In this document: piece after piece, positions 21,090 through 28,304 of the stretch | Layout: the number at the start of each line of letters is the position of its first letter | Position numbering within the stretch: the first letter of the stretch is position 1 | Position numbers and translations under genes: made by a program | Assembly (NCBI RefSeq): GCF_006363955.1 | Contig: NZ_CP040948.1 | Coordinates: 62,001-126,000 of the forward strand | Direction: 5' to 3' | Origin: Methylophilus medardicus | GTDB taxonomy: Bacteria > Pseudomonadota > Gammaproteobacteria > Burkholderiales > Methylophilaceae | DNA length: 64,000 nt | Notes under the pieces: generated by a model | Database searches by the model: none | The model's input: the letters and a program-made list of their open reading frames with translations, nothing else | What the model was told of the DNA's origin: nothing

Positions 21090-22745
21090 ATGGCGGATAA
21101 TCTACAAAGCAGTATCGTGCGGGATTTTCGACAAACCTTGTTGTGGCCGATACAGTTAATGACTGAACAGCATCAAGGCCGTGCCGTGGAGCATCCATGG
21201 CAATTGCTGAAAGCCGCACCCAACACGCCTTGGACCGAGATTCAGGATGAGTTTTTACAACATTCTCCTCATCTGAGCGAAACCCGTTATCAAGAATTCG
21301 TCACTTTTTTACCGTTCGCGCAGCGCTTTCTATACGGTGAGGGCAAGCATGGCCGAGAAGCTGGCGGCTATGGTGAGTCGCCCATTCATATTTTCACCCG
21401 CAATGATATTTCACTAGTGCGCATCACGCTCCAAGACGACATCGAACCCTTGATGTTGCGCGTTTCGCACGTCGAGTTGTATTTCTTTTTTGACATTGAT
21501 GTGGCCATGCTGGCCTTTGAGGTCACCGGAAAAGATCTGCCGTTACATGCGGCCATGGAGGTGATGTATCGCCTAGGCCGCACCTACCCGAACTATTGGG
21601 ATGACACCGGTGAGGGTGGCCACTGCGCCAAGCGGATTGAATGGCTGGATGCGCATGGGCAGGTGATTGCACGTTCTGATTATGAGGATAAGCAGCGTTA
21701 CCTTGCTTATGTCAAAGAGAATCATGTGCCTTGCGTTTCGTTGCACTGGTTGGCATTGTTACAGCCTTTGGTGCCGCATTATTCAGATCAGGCGGGTGAC
21801 TTACGTTATCGTGAAATTGAATATCAGCGCATGCCACTGATGGCTTATCTGTCGTTTGACGATGTGCGTCAACTAAGTCGGGGTGACCTGATTCGACTCG
21901 GTTTGGTCTGCCAGCCTTGGAATTCCGATACGCTGCCTTTTACCGAGCAGTTTTTGCAGGATTTTGAAAAACATAATTGTTACGACCGCTATTGGGATGA
22001 AAGTCGTCAGGATGCTTGGAGCAGCACCCGCATCATGTGCACTGGACAAAATTTTGTGGTGGTGGGTAGCCAGCAGCATCGTGTATTTACTAATGAGAAA
22101 ACCGGCATCAAACGTCACTATCAAAACCAGTATTTTTTGCTGTTTTTAATTGCGCACTTTCAAAAAGCGGCTTTACTGATGCTCTCTGACCGCATGGTGC
22201 AAGCGATCAGTCGCCTCGACATTCAGAGTGAGGACTCGGTGAAGAATTTCCGTCATCGCATCCGCAATGCCACGGCCGTGTTTTTAAGATTTACCCACCG
22301 CTATTGGTTTGAGACGGTTTCTGACCAAGCCGTGGCCAAAGATCTGTTTGCGCTCATGCTTAGGCAGCTGGATTCTGTCAGCTTGTTCGAAAAAACCCGT
22401 CGCAGGATTATGGACATGGCGGAGTATCTCGAAGGTGAAGAGATCAAACGTCAAGCCGATACCGTGGTTCGGCTGACGGTGGTCACCATTTTGGGCTTAA
22501 TCGGCACCATGACCACCGGCTTGCTCGGCATGAATCTGATTGATTTGACACAGTCCAGCTTGCTGGAAAAATTAGGTTACTTCAGCATCGTATTTATCCC
22601 GGTCAGTCTGCTTACGTTCTACACCGTGATTAAATCCAGAAGGCTGTCACTTTTTCTCGATGCCCTCTCAAATGAAGGCGCTGGCCTTGGATACAAGCTG
22701 GTGAAGCTAAAAAATGTATGGATTGGAAGATTGGATGAACGTTGA
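21090..22745 (+). CDS. Large CorA-like membrane protein (GMN motif)
   Basis: 551 residues, well above the ~320 of typical CorA magnesium channels. The C-terminal part resembles the CorA family: a long charged helical region, then a first transmembrane helix ending in GMN (480-482, within GTMTTGLLGMNLIDL) and a second helix (FSIVFIPVSLLTFYTVI) with a short basic tail. The N-terminal ~350 residues are rich in aromatic residues and show no clear known domain. The canonical YGMNF reads LGMNL here. A divalent cation channel is the likely role; the ion is unknown. Start ATG 21090 has GAGG upstream. No operon partner. Confidence 0.65.
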   Translation: MADNLQSSIVRDFRQTLLWPIQLMTEQHQGRAVEHPWQLLKAAPNTPWTEIQDEFLQHSPHLSETRYQEFVTFLPFAQRFLYGEGKHGREAGGYGESPIHIFTRNDISLVRITLQDDIEPLMLRVSHVELYFFFDIDVAMLAFEVTGKDLPLHAAMEVMYRLGRTYPNYWDDTGEGGHCAKRIEWLDAHGQVIARSDYEDKQRYLAYVKENHVPCVSLHWLALLQPLVPHYSDQAGDLRYREIEYQRMPLMAYLSFDDVRQLSRGDLIRLGLVCQPWNSDTLPFTEQFLQDFEKHNCYDRYWDESRQDAWSSTRIMCTGQNFVVVGSQQHRVFTNEKTGIKRHYQNQYFLLFLIAHFQKAALLMLSDRMVQAISRLDIQSEDSVKNFRHRIRNATAVFLRFTHRYWFETVSDQAVAKDLFALMLRQLDSVSLFEKTRRRIMDMAEYLEGEEIKRQADTVVRLTVVTILGLIGTMTTGLLGMNLIDLTQSSLLEKLGYFSIVFIPVSLLTFYTVIKSRRLSLFLDALSNEGAGLGYKLVKLKNVWIGRLDER

Positions 22746-23276
22746 GTCTGGTCTCGATACGATAGCGCTCGCATCTGCTTAGTTTGGTGCTTTAGCTTCG
22801 TTGAGTAAGCCTTTTCCATCGATGCAGAATGTACGTTTGATGTTAGCCATTACCAACCTCGCATTCGTTTCTATGAATATAGTCGCTCTATTCACTACAA
22901 AACCGTCAGATCCTTCCCTAAACGGCTATTCAATATGAAAGATGACATCCAACATGCCTATGTTTGGTGTTAGCACATCTAGATTAACCATGGTCGCCGA
23001 TGCCTTGCGGCAAGCGAATTAAGATCGACGCGTATTCGCTTAAAACATTGCGTGCCTACTCGATAGATTCAGTGGCTGGTTTAACTTCCATACATTATTT
23101 AGCGAATTCAAAGCGCATCCATCCGCCATCGTATATGCCGTTAGGTATATACCGAACTACCTATATCGAGAGATTCATTCTTGCCTTGATGAATGCAAAA
23201 TGCAATGCATCGTGATTGAACAAACCTGTAAACGAGAAGACAGCAATCACATACCGTTCATTCAAGGAGAGATCGC
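22746..23276 (+). other. 531-base gap without a supported gene
   Basis: No convincing gene, RNA or terminator. Open frames here (for example 23000-23215) lack ribosome sites and resemble no family. One perfect palindrome, GGTATATACC, lies at 23144-23153 about 125 bases ahead of the next gene and may be an operator. The last bases (CAAGGAGAG) are the ribosome site of the gene at 23277. Confidence 0.5.
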
Positions 23277-23543
23277 ATGAGAAACATCATTTTTGCATCC
23301 GTTTTAGTTTCTGGTTTAGCCATGACTTTGCCAGCGATGGCATCTGAGCATGCAGTCAATGTCGCAAGTAATACCCATGCGCAACAGTTTTTGAGTAAGC
23401 GTTCTTATGCGCAGCCTTTAGTGGCATCCAAGACTGCTGCTGAGCAGGCTTGGGTGGGTGCTTCACTGATGGTTGGGCAAGACAACGCGTTGAAACAGCA
23501 GCAGGTAATGAAAATGCACATGATAGGTAAACGTGCCTATTAG
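23277..23543 (+). CDS. Small exported protein, tandem family copy 1
   Basis: 88 residues with a strong ribosome site (AAGGAGAG). A signal peptide of about 22 residues ends in PAMA before SEHAV. The mature protein shares with the next gene a block of about 45 residues: R-x-Y-x-x-P-L-V-x-x-K-x-A-x-E-Q-x-W-V-G-A-S-L-x-V-G-Q, then A-L-K-Q-Q-x-x-M-K-x-H-M-I-G-K-R-A-Y/F at the very C-terminus. I recognise no family. The conserved methionine/histidine-rich end is the most notable trait. Likely periplasmic or secreted. Confidence 0.75.
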   Translation: MRNIIFASVLVSGLAMTLPAMASEHAVNVASNTHAQQFLSKRSYAQPLVASKTAAEQAWVGASLMVGQDNALKQQQVMKMHMIGKRAY

Positions 23544-23639
23544 TCAGGTTGTTGTCAGCCTGTTGTGCAAACATGATTAAACCTTGTTGCGATGATGACA
23601 GGGCACGATTGAAAAATTTACAAATAAAGGAGCATTAAA

Positions 23640-23903
23640 ATGAGCAAACTCTTATTGGCAGTTTTTATGGTCTTCGGTGTGATGGTGAATGTGCAAGCGG
23701 CAGAGGTAGGCGGTGATGCCGGAGTCCGTAATTTGCATCACAAAAACTTTGCGGGTCAGCGCCCATATGTAAATCCTCTGGTATTTGCGAAAGCGGATGC
23801 TGAACAGCCTTGGGTGGGCGCTTCGCTGGTGGTTGGGCAAGAACAGGCACTGAAACAGCAGCACACGATGAAATTGCACATGATTGGAAAACGTGCTTTT
23901 TAG
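23640..23903 (+). CDS. Small exported protein, tandem family copy 2
   Basis: 87 residues, a paralogue of the gene 97 bases upstream. The signal peptide differs (MSKLLLAVFMVFGVMVNVQA, cut before AEV), but the mature part keeps QRPYVNPLVFAKADAEQPWVG and the shared tail ALKQQ..MKLHMIGKRAF. Ribosome site AAAGGAGCA. The stronger conservation of the mature region than of the leader argues that the mature peptide is functional. Role unknown. Confidence 0.75.
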   Translation: MSKLLLAVFMVFGVMVNVQAAEVGGDAGVRNLHHKNFAGQRPYVNPLVFAKADAEQPWVGASLVVGQEQALKQQHTMKLHMIGKRAF

Positions 23904-23961
23904 TCAATGGTGATTGGGGGTGAAGGCCCACTCAAGGTAAACCTGAGTGGACCTATTGACT
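23902..23961 (+). repeat. Long imperfect inverted repeat between copy 2 and the decayed copy 3
   Basis: Outer arms AGTCAAT (23902-23908) and ATTGACT (23955-23961) enclose an inner hairpin with arms CCACTC (23928-23933) and GAGTGG (23945-23950), extended by AGG/CCT. There is no T run, so it is not a classical terminator. It begins within the stop codon of copy 2 and could protect the mRNA 3' end. Confidence 0.45.
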
Positions 23962-23984
23962 CTCAAGTAATCAAGCAGCAAACA

Positions 23985-24182
23985 ATGCGTAAATTACGCA
24001 TCGCGGAAATGATGGCATTCGGATTGGTTGCCAATGTGCATGCAAGTAACTTATCTGAAAATGAAACTGATGTTCGTAACCTGCATCAGAAAAACTTTAC
24101 TGGCTAGCGCCCCTACGGTAAAGACTTGGAAGCGAAGCCGCAAAGCCTAGAGGCAGAGTGGGAGGGCTGGTATTGTGACTAG
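23985..24182 (+). pseudogene. Decayed third copy of the small exported protein family
   Basis: From ATG 23985 the frame gives a plausible leader and then DVRNLHQKNFTG, closely matching copy 2 (GVRNLHHKNFAG). At the position where copy 2 has CAG (Gln before RPY) this copy has TAG (24105-24107). Reading through, RPY and an AE-W-x-G-W remnant continue before a second stop at 24180-24182, and the conserved MKxHMIGKRA tail is missing. No good ribosome site precedes it. Either a dead gene or a much-shortened product of about 40 residues. Confidence 0.7.
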
Positions 24183-24285
24183 CACACCAGATAAAGGCTA
24201 CGATACACACCATTAGATGCATCTAAAAAAGCGTCCATGCATTCGAGCGCTATCAGATCAATGAACAACACAGCCCTTGAACATA

Positions 24286-24312
24286 CCCCGCATTTGCGGG
24301 GTTTTGTTTTTT
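24286..24312 (+). terminator. Intrinsic terminator after the small exported protein cluster
   Basis: CCCCGC (24286-24291) / GCGGGG (24296-24301), loop ATTT, followed by a T-rich tract broken by one G. Works for plus-strand transcription; on the minus strand it lacks a T run. Confidence 0.85.
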
Positions 24313-24318
24313 AGGGGG

Positions 24319-24852
24319 TTATTCTTTTAAAATCACTGGGCTGATTTCGAAGCTGCCGCCATCGTGACTGACCAGTATCTGACCATCTTGAATCGTAAAG
24401 CTTACTGACAGGTTGCGTGCAGCGGCAGCACTCAGTTGTTCAGTTTCTGGCAGATTAATTACCGTGACATTGTTTAACTTCAGCATCGCTTTGCTGTTTT
24501 GCGCCCACCACATTTCGGCTGTGCGGCCACCATAAAGCACTTGAATGACATGATTAGCGCGGCCACAGGCTTTGCGAATTTCACGCTCATCTGGCAAGCC
24601 AACACAAATCCAAGTTTGAATCGCGCCTGTCAAATCTTTTTGCCATAGATCAGGTTCAGTTTCATCACTGAGTCCATTGCCGAATTGCAAGGCTTCTTCT
24701 GCGTACAGCACAAAGGCAAGCAGGCGTACCATCAGTCGCTCATCGGTCTCGGAGGGATGTTTTGCCAGCGTCAGGCTGTGTTGTTGGTAATAATGTCTAT
24801 CCATGTCGGCGATATTGACATCGATTTTATAAATGGTGGATTTGAGTGCCAT
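24319..24852 (-). CDS. yaeQ: YaeQ family protein
   Basis: 177 residues from ATG 24852; the family begins MALKxTIYK, as here (MALKSTIYK). YaeQ proteins have a PD-(D/E)XK nuclease-like fold; the segment QTWICVGLPDEREIRKACGRA near residue 95 holds the family's conserved acidic and lysine residues. The E. coli gene was named from claims about RfaH suppression, and the biochemical role is unsettled. An in-frame extension upstream to 25023 exists but runs through the promoter region and is rejected. Divergent from the tetR gene. Confidence 0.9.
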   Translation of the reverse strand: MALKSTIYKIDVNIADMDRHYYQQHSLTLAKHPSETDERLMVRLLAFVLYAEEALQFGNGLSDETEPDLWQKDLTGAIQTWICVGLPDEREIRKACGRANHVIQVLYGGRTAEMWWAQNSKAMLKLNNVTVINLPETEQLSAAAARNLSVSFTIQDGQILVSHDGGSFEISPVILKE

Positions 24853-24973
24853 GTTTGTCTGCAATTGGGATGAATCGTGCTGCGAGTATAGCAAACCCTG
24901 AACAGGCCAAGCGGGTCGTGGGCGTGCTTGTATGCGGCTAGATACAATAAATGCCTTGTTTTTTATCAAAAAG

Positions 24974-25013
24974 CCCTTAAAATAAAAATGAAACGTTTTG
25001 TTTTTATTTAAGG
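24974..25013. promoter_or_regulatory. Palindromic operator candidate for the TetR-type regulator
   Basis: A 40-base near-palindrome with outer arms CCCTTAA and TTAAGGG and inner arms AAATAAAAATGAAAC (24980-24994) and GTTTTGTTTTTATTT (24995-25009), matching at 13 of 15 inner positions. It sits in the yaeQ/tetR divergent gap and reaches into the tetR translation start region, a usual place for an autoregulatory operator. Confidence 0.6.
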
Positions 25014-25029
25014 GATATTGCACGTTTTC

Positions 25030-25701
25030 ATGTCCACACCGATCGAAATCGCCAGTAAAGTCAAAGTTGGCCGCCCAAAGTCAGGCACGGCGCAAGAGCG
25101 ACATGCCCATTTATTGGAGCATTCCCTGCATATTTTTATGACAGAAGGCGTGGCTAATACCAGCATGGCGCGTATTGCCGCTGCCTGTAGTGTGTCAACA
25201 CGGACCATTTACAAACGATTTAGTAATAAATACGAACTGCTGATTGCGGCAATGAAGCACATGGTGGAGCAGGATGTGTCGGCGATGTTTCAGCTTGAAA
25301 ATTTGCAGCAGCAATCGTTGGAGCAGGTGCTCACTGATATCGGCCGGTTTATTTTGAACCGAGTGCTAGAGCCCCGGATGCTGTCATTCTTTCGGATAGC
25401 CGTGGCCGAGGTAGCCCATTTGCCAGAGCTATCGCGGGCGATGACAGTGGTGGGCCCCGAGCGTATCCATCAAATGTTGGCAGACGTTTTTAGCACCTAT
25501 GCGCGCAAGGGACAGCTGCCCGAACAGAATTTTCTGCTGGCGGCAGAGTCCTATTGCGAGCTATTGATATCTGGGCCTAGAAGAAGGGCTTTGTTTGGCA
25601 TGCAGCCTGCCGATTGGGATGTTGAAGCGCATATTCAATTTGTTGTGCAATTGTTTTTAAAGGGGTTGCAGGGAATGGAGCCGCAAAATGTTGGGCATTA
25701 A
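25030..25701 (+). CDS. TetR/AcrR family repressor of the efflux operon
   Basis: 223 residues from ATG 25030. The N-terminal helix-turn-helix is clear: HIFMTEGVANTSMARIAAA, then CSVSTRTIYKRFSNKYELL (about 35-75). The C-terminal ligand domain is all-helical, with an AefR/TetR-C-like LSFFRIAVAEVAHLPEL block. Its stop overlaps the start of the outer membrane efflux gene by 14 bases, so the regulator is the first gene of the pump operon and probably represses it. A TTG at 25018 is an alternative start but lies only two bases from AAGGGA. Confidence 0.9.
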   Translation: MSTPIEIASKVKVGRPKSGTAQERHAHLLEHSLHIFMTEGVANTSMARIAAACSVSTRTIYKRFSNKYELLIAAMKHMVEQDVSAMFQLENLQQQSLEQVLTDIGRFILNRVLEPRMLSFFRIAVAEVAHLPELSRAMTVVGPERIHQMLADVFSTYARKGQLPEQNFLLAAESYCELLISGPRRRALFGMQPADWDVEAHIQFVVQLFLKGLQGMEPQNVGH

Positions 25702-27124
25702 TATAAAGCACTGGTGGTGGTTATTATTACCGCTGGCTGGTTGCTCGGTGATTGATGAATATATTCGCCCGCCTTTAGCCACCCCGGCACAATGGCAAAC
25801 GCCACGCCCGCATGACGGCTCTGTGAACGGGCTGAAAAATTGGTGGGCACAGTTTCATGATCCGGTGTTAGACCAACTGTTGGCTGATGCGCAGCAGGAT
25901 AATCCCTCACTAGACATTGCCCTGGCAAATATCCGGGTGGCGCGTGCGAATGTGCAGTCTACCCGGGCGCAAGGGATTCCTGACCTCTCTAGCACCAGCA
26001 GCATCAACAAAAGCAAAGGCGGCGGCGGCGGCGCTTTTCCAGCCAGCACCATTGAGGTCGACTCGATTTCGTTGGATGCGAGTTGGGAGCTCGATTTGTT
26101 TGGTAAGGTAAAAGCGGCCAAACAAGCAGCCAAAGCACAGCTCGAGGCCAAGAAAATTGCATGGCATGATGCGCGCCTGACCCTAGCGGCTGAAGTCGCA
26201 AATAATTATGTGAATTATCGCGCTTGTCAGGCCTCGGTGGCTGCATTAAAACAAGCCTTGGATTCGCGGGCAGAAACAGCGCGCTTAACCGGCATTTCTG
26301 CCAAAGCAGGCTTTACTGCGCCAGCAGATTTGGCGTTAGCCGAGGCGGCCACGCGCGCCAGTGAATCGACGCTGGATGGTCAGCAAGCAGAGTGTGACGG
26401 CCTGATCAAAGCGCTGGTCGCTTTAACCAATCAGCCCGAAGCCAGCTTGCGCATGCAATTGGCGCAGGGGCCGCAAACATTGCCACAACCCGCCATGTTT
26501 GACGTCGAGACCTTGCCAGCGCAGTTGCTGGTGCGTCGGCCCGATTTGGCAATCGATGAGCGCAATCTGGCTGAAGCAAGTGCCAACATTGGTGTGGCGA
26601 AAGCCCAGCTTTACCCGAGTTTGAGCCTCACGGGCTCAATTGGCTATCGCCGGACCAACTTTAATGGCACGGTCACGCGCACCGACTCCTGGTCGTATGG
26701 CCCTAGCCTGAAATTGCCGATTTTTGATGGAGGCACTTTGCGCGCTGATCTGGCTGAAGCCCGTGCTAATTTTGATAGCCTATTGGCCACTTATCAACAA
26801 GATGTGCGCAATGCGGTGAAAGAGGTCGAGCAGGCCTTGGTCAATCTGAATAGTGCAAGTCGTCGTGCGCAGTCTGAGCAGGCGAGTGCCCAACAATATC
26901 AGCAATATTTTTCAGCCGCAGAAATCAACTGGAAGTCTGGGGGCCTAGATTTGCTCTCGCTTGAAGATGCGCGTCGCCAAAAAATCACAGCTGAGTTGAA
27001 TTTGATTACGCAGCAAAAAAATCGCGTCCTTCAGTGGATCGCCTTATATAAGGCATTTGGCGGCGATTGGCTGGAAACGCAGAATACGGTTAAACCGCCA
27101 CTGAAACCCATCGAAAAAAGGTAA
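25688..27124 (+). CDS. RND efflux outer membrane lipoprotein (NodT/OprM-like)
   Basis: 478 residues. The signal peptide ends LAGC, a lipobox, so Cys19 should be lipidated. Typical OprM/NodT blocks follow: NWWAQFHDPVLDQLL near residue 55, SWELDLFGKVKAAKQAA near 130, LVRRPDLAIDERNL near 275, and LYPSLSLTGSIGYR near 305. It forms the trimeric outer membrane exit duct for the RND pump encoded downstream. The adaptor gene follows after five bases. Confidence 0.93.
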   Translation: MLGINIKHWWWLLLPLAGCSVIDEYIRPPLATPAQWQTPRPHDGSVNGLKNWWAQFHDPVLDQLLADAQQDNPSLDIALANIRVARANVQSTRAQGIPDLSSTSSINKSKGGGGGAFPASTIEVDSISLDASWELDLFGKVKAAKQAAKAQLEAKKIAWHDARLTLAAEVANNYVNYRACQASVAALKQALDSRAETARLTGISAKAGFTAPADLALAEAATRASESTLDGQQAECDGLIKALVALTNQPEASLRMQLAQGPQTLPQPAMFDVETLPAQLLVRRPDLAIDERNLAEASANIGVAKAQLYPSLSLTGSIGYRRTNFNGTVTRTDSWSYGPSLKLPIFDGGTLRADLAEARANFDSLLATYQQDVRNAVKEVEQALVNLNSASRRAQSEQASAQQYQQYFSAAEINWKSGGLDLLSLEDARRQKITAELNLITQQKNRVLQWIALYKAFGGDWLETQNTVKPPLKPIEKR

Positions 27125-27129
27125 GAAGC

Positions 27130-28302
27130 ATGGCAAATCAACGGACAAAAAAGATTACATTTTTATTAGTGGCGGCATTGTTGGTCGGGCTCAGCTTCTG
27201 GTTTTGGCAACATCCCTTGCATCAGACGAAGTTAGCGGAAAAACGCGACCAGCGCCAAACGACAAATCAGTCAAACACCCCCGGCCAGACGACCAAAGCG
27301 GCATTGAGTGTCGAAATGACACGGCCGGCCATCGTGCAATGGCCGAAGACACTCGAAATGAATGGCAGTATTTTTCCATGGCAAGAAGCCTTGGTGAGTG
27401 CAGAAATCACTGGTTTGCGCATTCAACAAGTGTTGTCTGATGTGGGGGCCCAGGTGAGCAAAGGCCAGCCTCTCATCTTGCTAGCCGATGAGACAGTTAA
27501 AGCAGATTTACAAAAACAACTCGCCACCGTTGAAAAAGATAAAGCGGCCTTGGCCGAGGCAAAAAGTAATGCCGACCGCGCGCGTGAAATTAAAGACAGT
27601 GGTGCCTTGTCTGCGCAAAAAATTAATGAATACGTGATTGCTGAACAAACGGCCAAAGCGAATTTAGCCTTGTCTGAAGCAGAGCTGGAAAACCAAAGAA
27701 TCCGCTTACGTCAAACCAAAGTGGTGGCTCCAGACGATGGTGTGATTTCATCTCGCTCAGCCAATCTGGGCAATGTGGTGTCTGCGGGCACAGAGTTGTT
27801 CCGGTTGGTGCGCCAGGGCCGCATTGAGTGGCGGGGTGAGATCAATGCAGATCAGCAAAACGCATTGCATGCGGGCCAAGCTGTGCGCTTGCGGTTGTCC
27901 GGCGACAAAAGCGTCATCGGTAAGGTACGCCTGATTTCACCGACGGTTGACAGCAATACACGCAATGCCTTGGTGTATGTGGATATCCCCAAAGACAGTG
28001 CCAAACCCGGCATGTATGTGCAAGGTCAGGTAGATATTGGTCAGCAACAGGGCATTGCGGTACCCTTGGGCTCGGTGACCTACCGTGATGGCTTTGCTTA
28101 TGTGTTTGAGTTGACCCCTGCAGACAGCCGAGGCCTGCGCAAAGTAATTCAGCGCAAGGTGCAAACCGGTCGCACGCGCGGCGAGTTGATCGAATTGCTC
28201 AGTGGGGTGGCTGCCGAAGCCTCGTTGGTGTTGAGTGGTGGCGCCTTTTTAAATGATGGTGATACGGTGAGCGTGGTCGTCCTGGCCAAGCGCGGAGTAT
28301 AA
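27130..28302 (+). CDS. RND efflux periplasmic adaptor (membrane fusion protein)
   Basis: 390 residues. An N-terminal hydrophobic anchor (about 9-27) is followed by the split biotinyl/lipoyl domain (VSAEITGLRIQQVLSDVGAQVSKG in pieces near 90-112), an alpha-helical hairpin (about 120-195), and beta-barrel plus membrane-proximal domains. VVAPDDGVISSRSANLGNVVSAG, seen in two pieces, completes the lipoyl half. It bridges the pump and the outer membrane duct. Two bases separate it from the pump gene. Confidence 0.93.
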   Translation: MANQRTKKITFLLVAALLVGLSFWFWQHPLHQTKLAEKRDQRQTTNQSNTPGQTTKAALSVEMTRPAIVQWPKTLEMNGSIFPWQEALVSAEITGLRIQQVLSDVGAQVSKGQPLILLADETVKADLQKQLATVEKDKAALAEAKSNADRAREIKDSGALSAQKINEYVIAEQTAKANLALSEAELENQRIRLRQTKVVAPDDGVISSRSANLGNVVSAGTELFRLVRQGRIEWRGEINADQQNALHAGQAVRLRLSGDKSVIGKVRLISPTVDSNTRNALVYVDIPKDSAKPGMYVQGQVDIGQQQGIAVPLGSVTYRDGFAYVFELTPADSRGLRKVIQRKVQTGRTRGELIELLSGVAAEASLVLSGGAFLNDGDTVSVVVLAKRGV

Positions 28303-28304
28303 CA

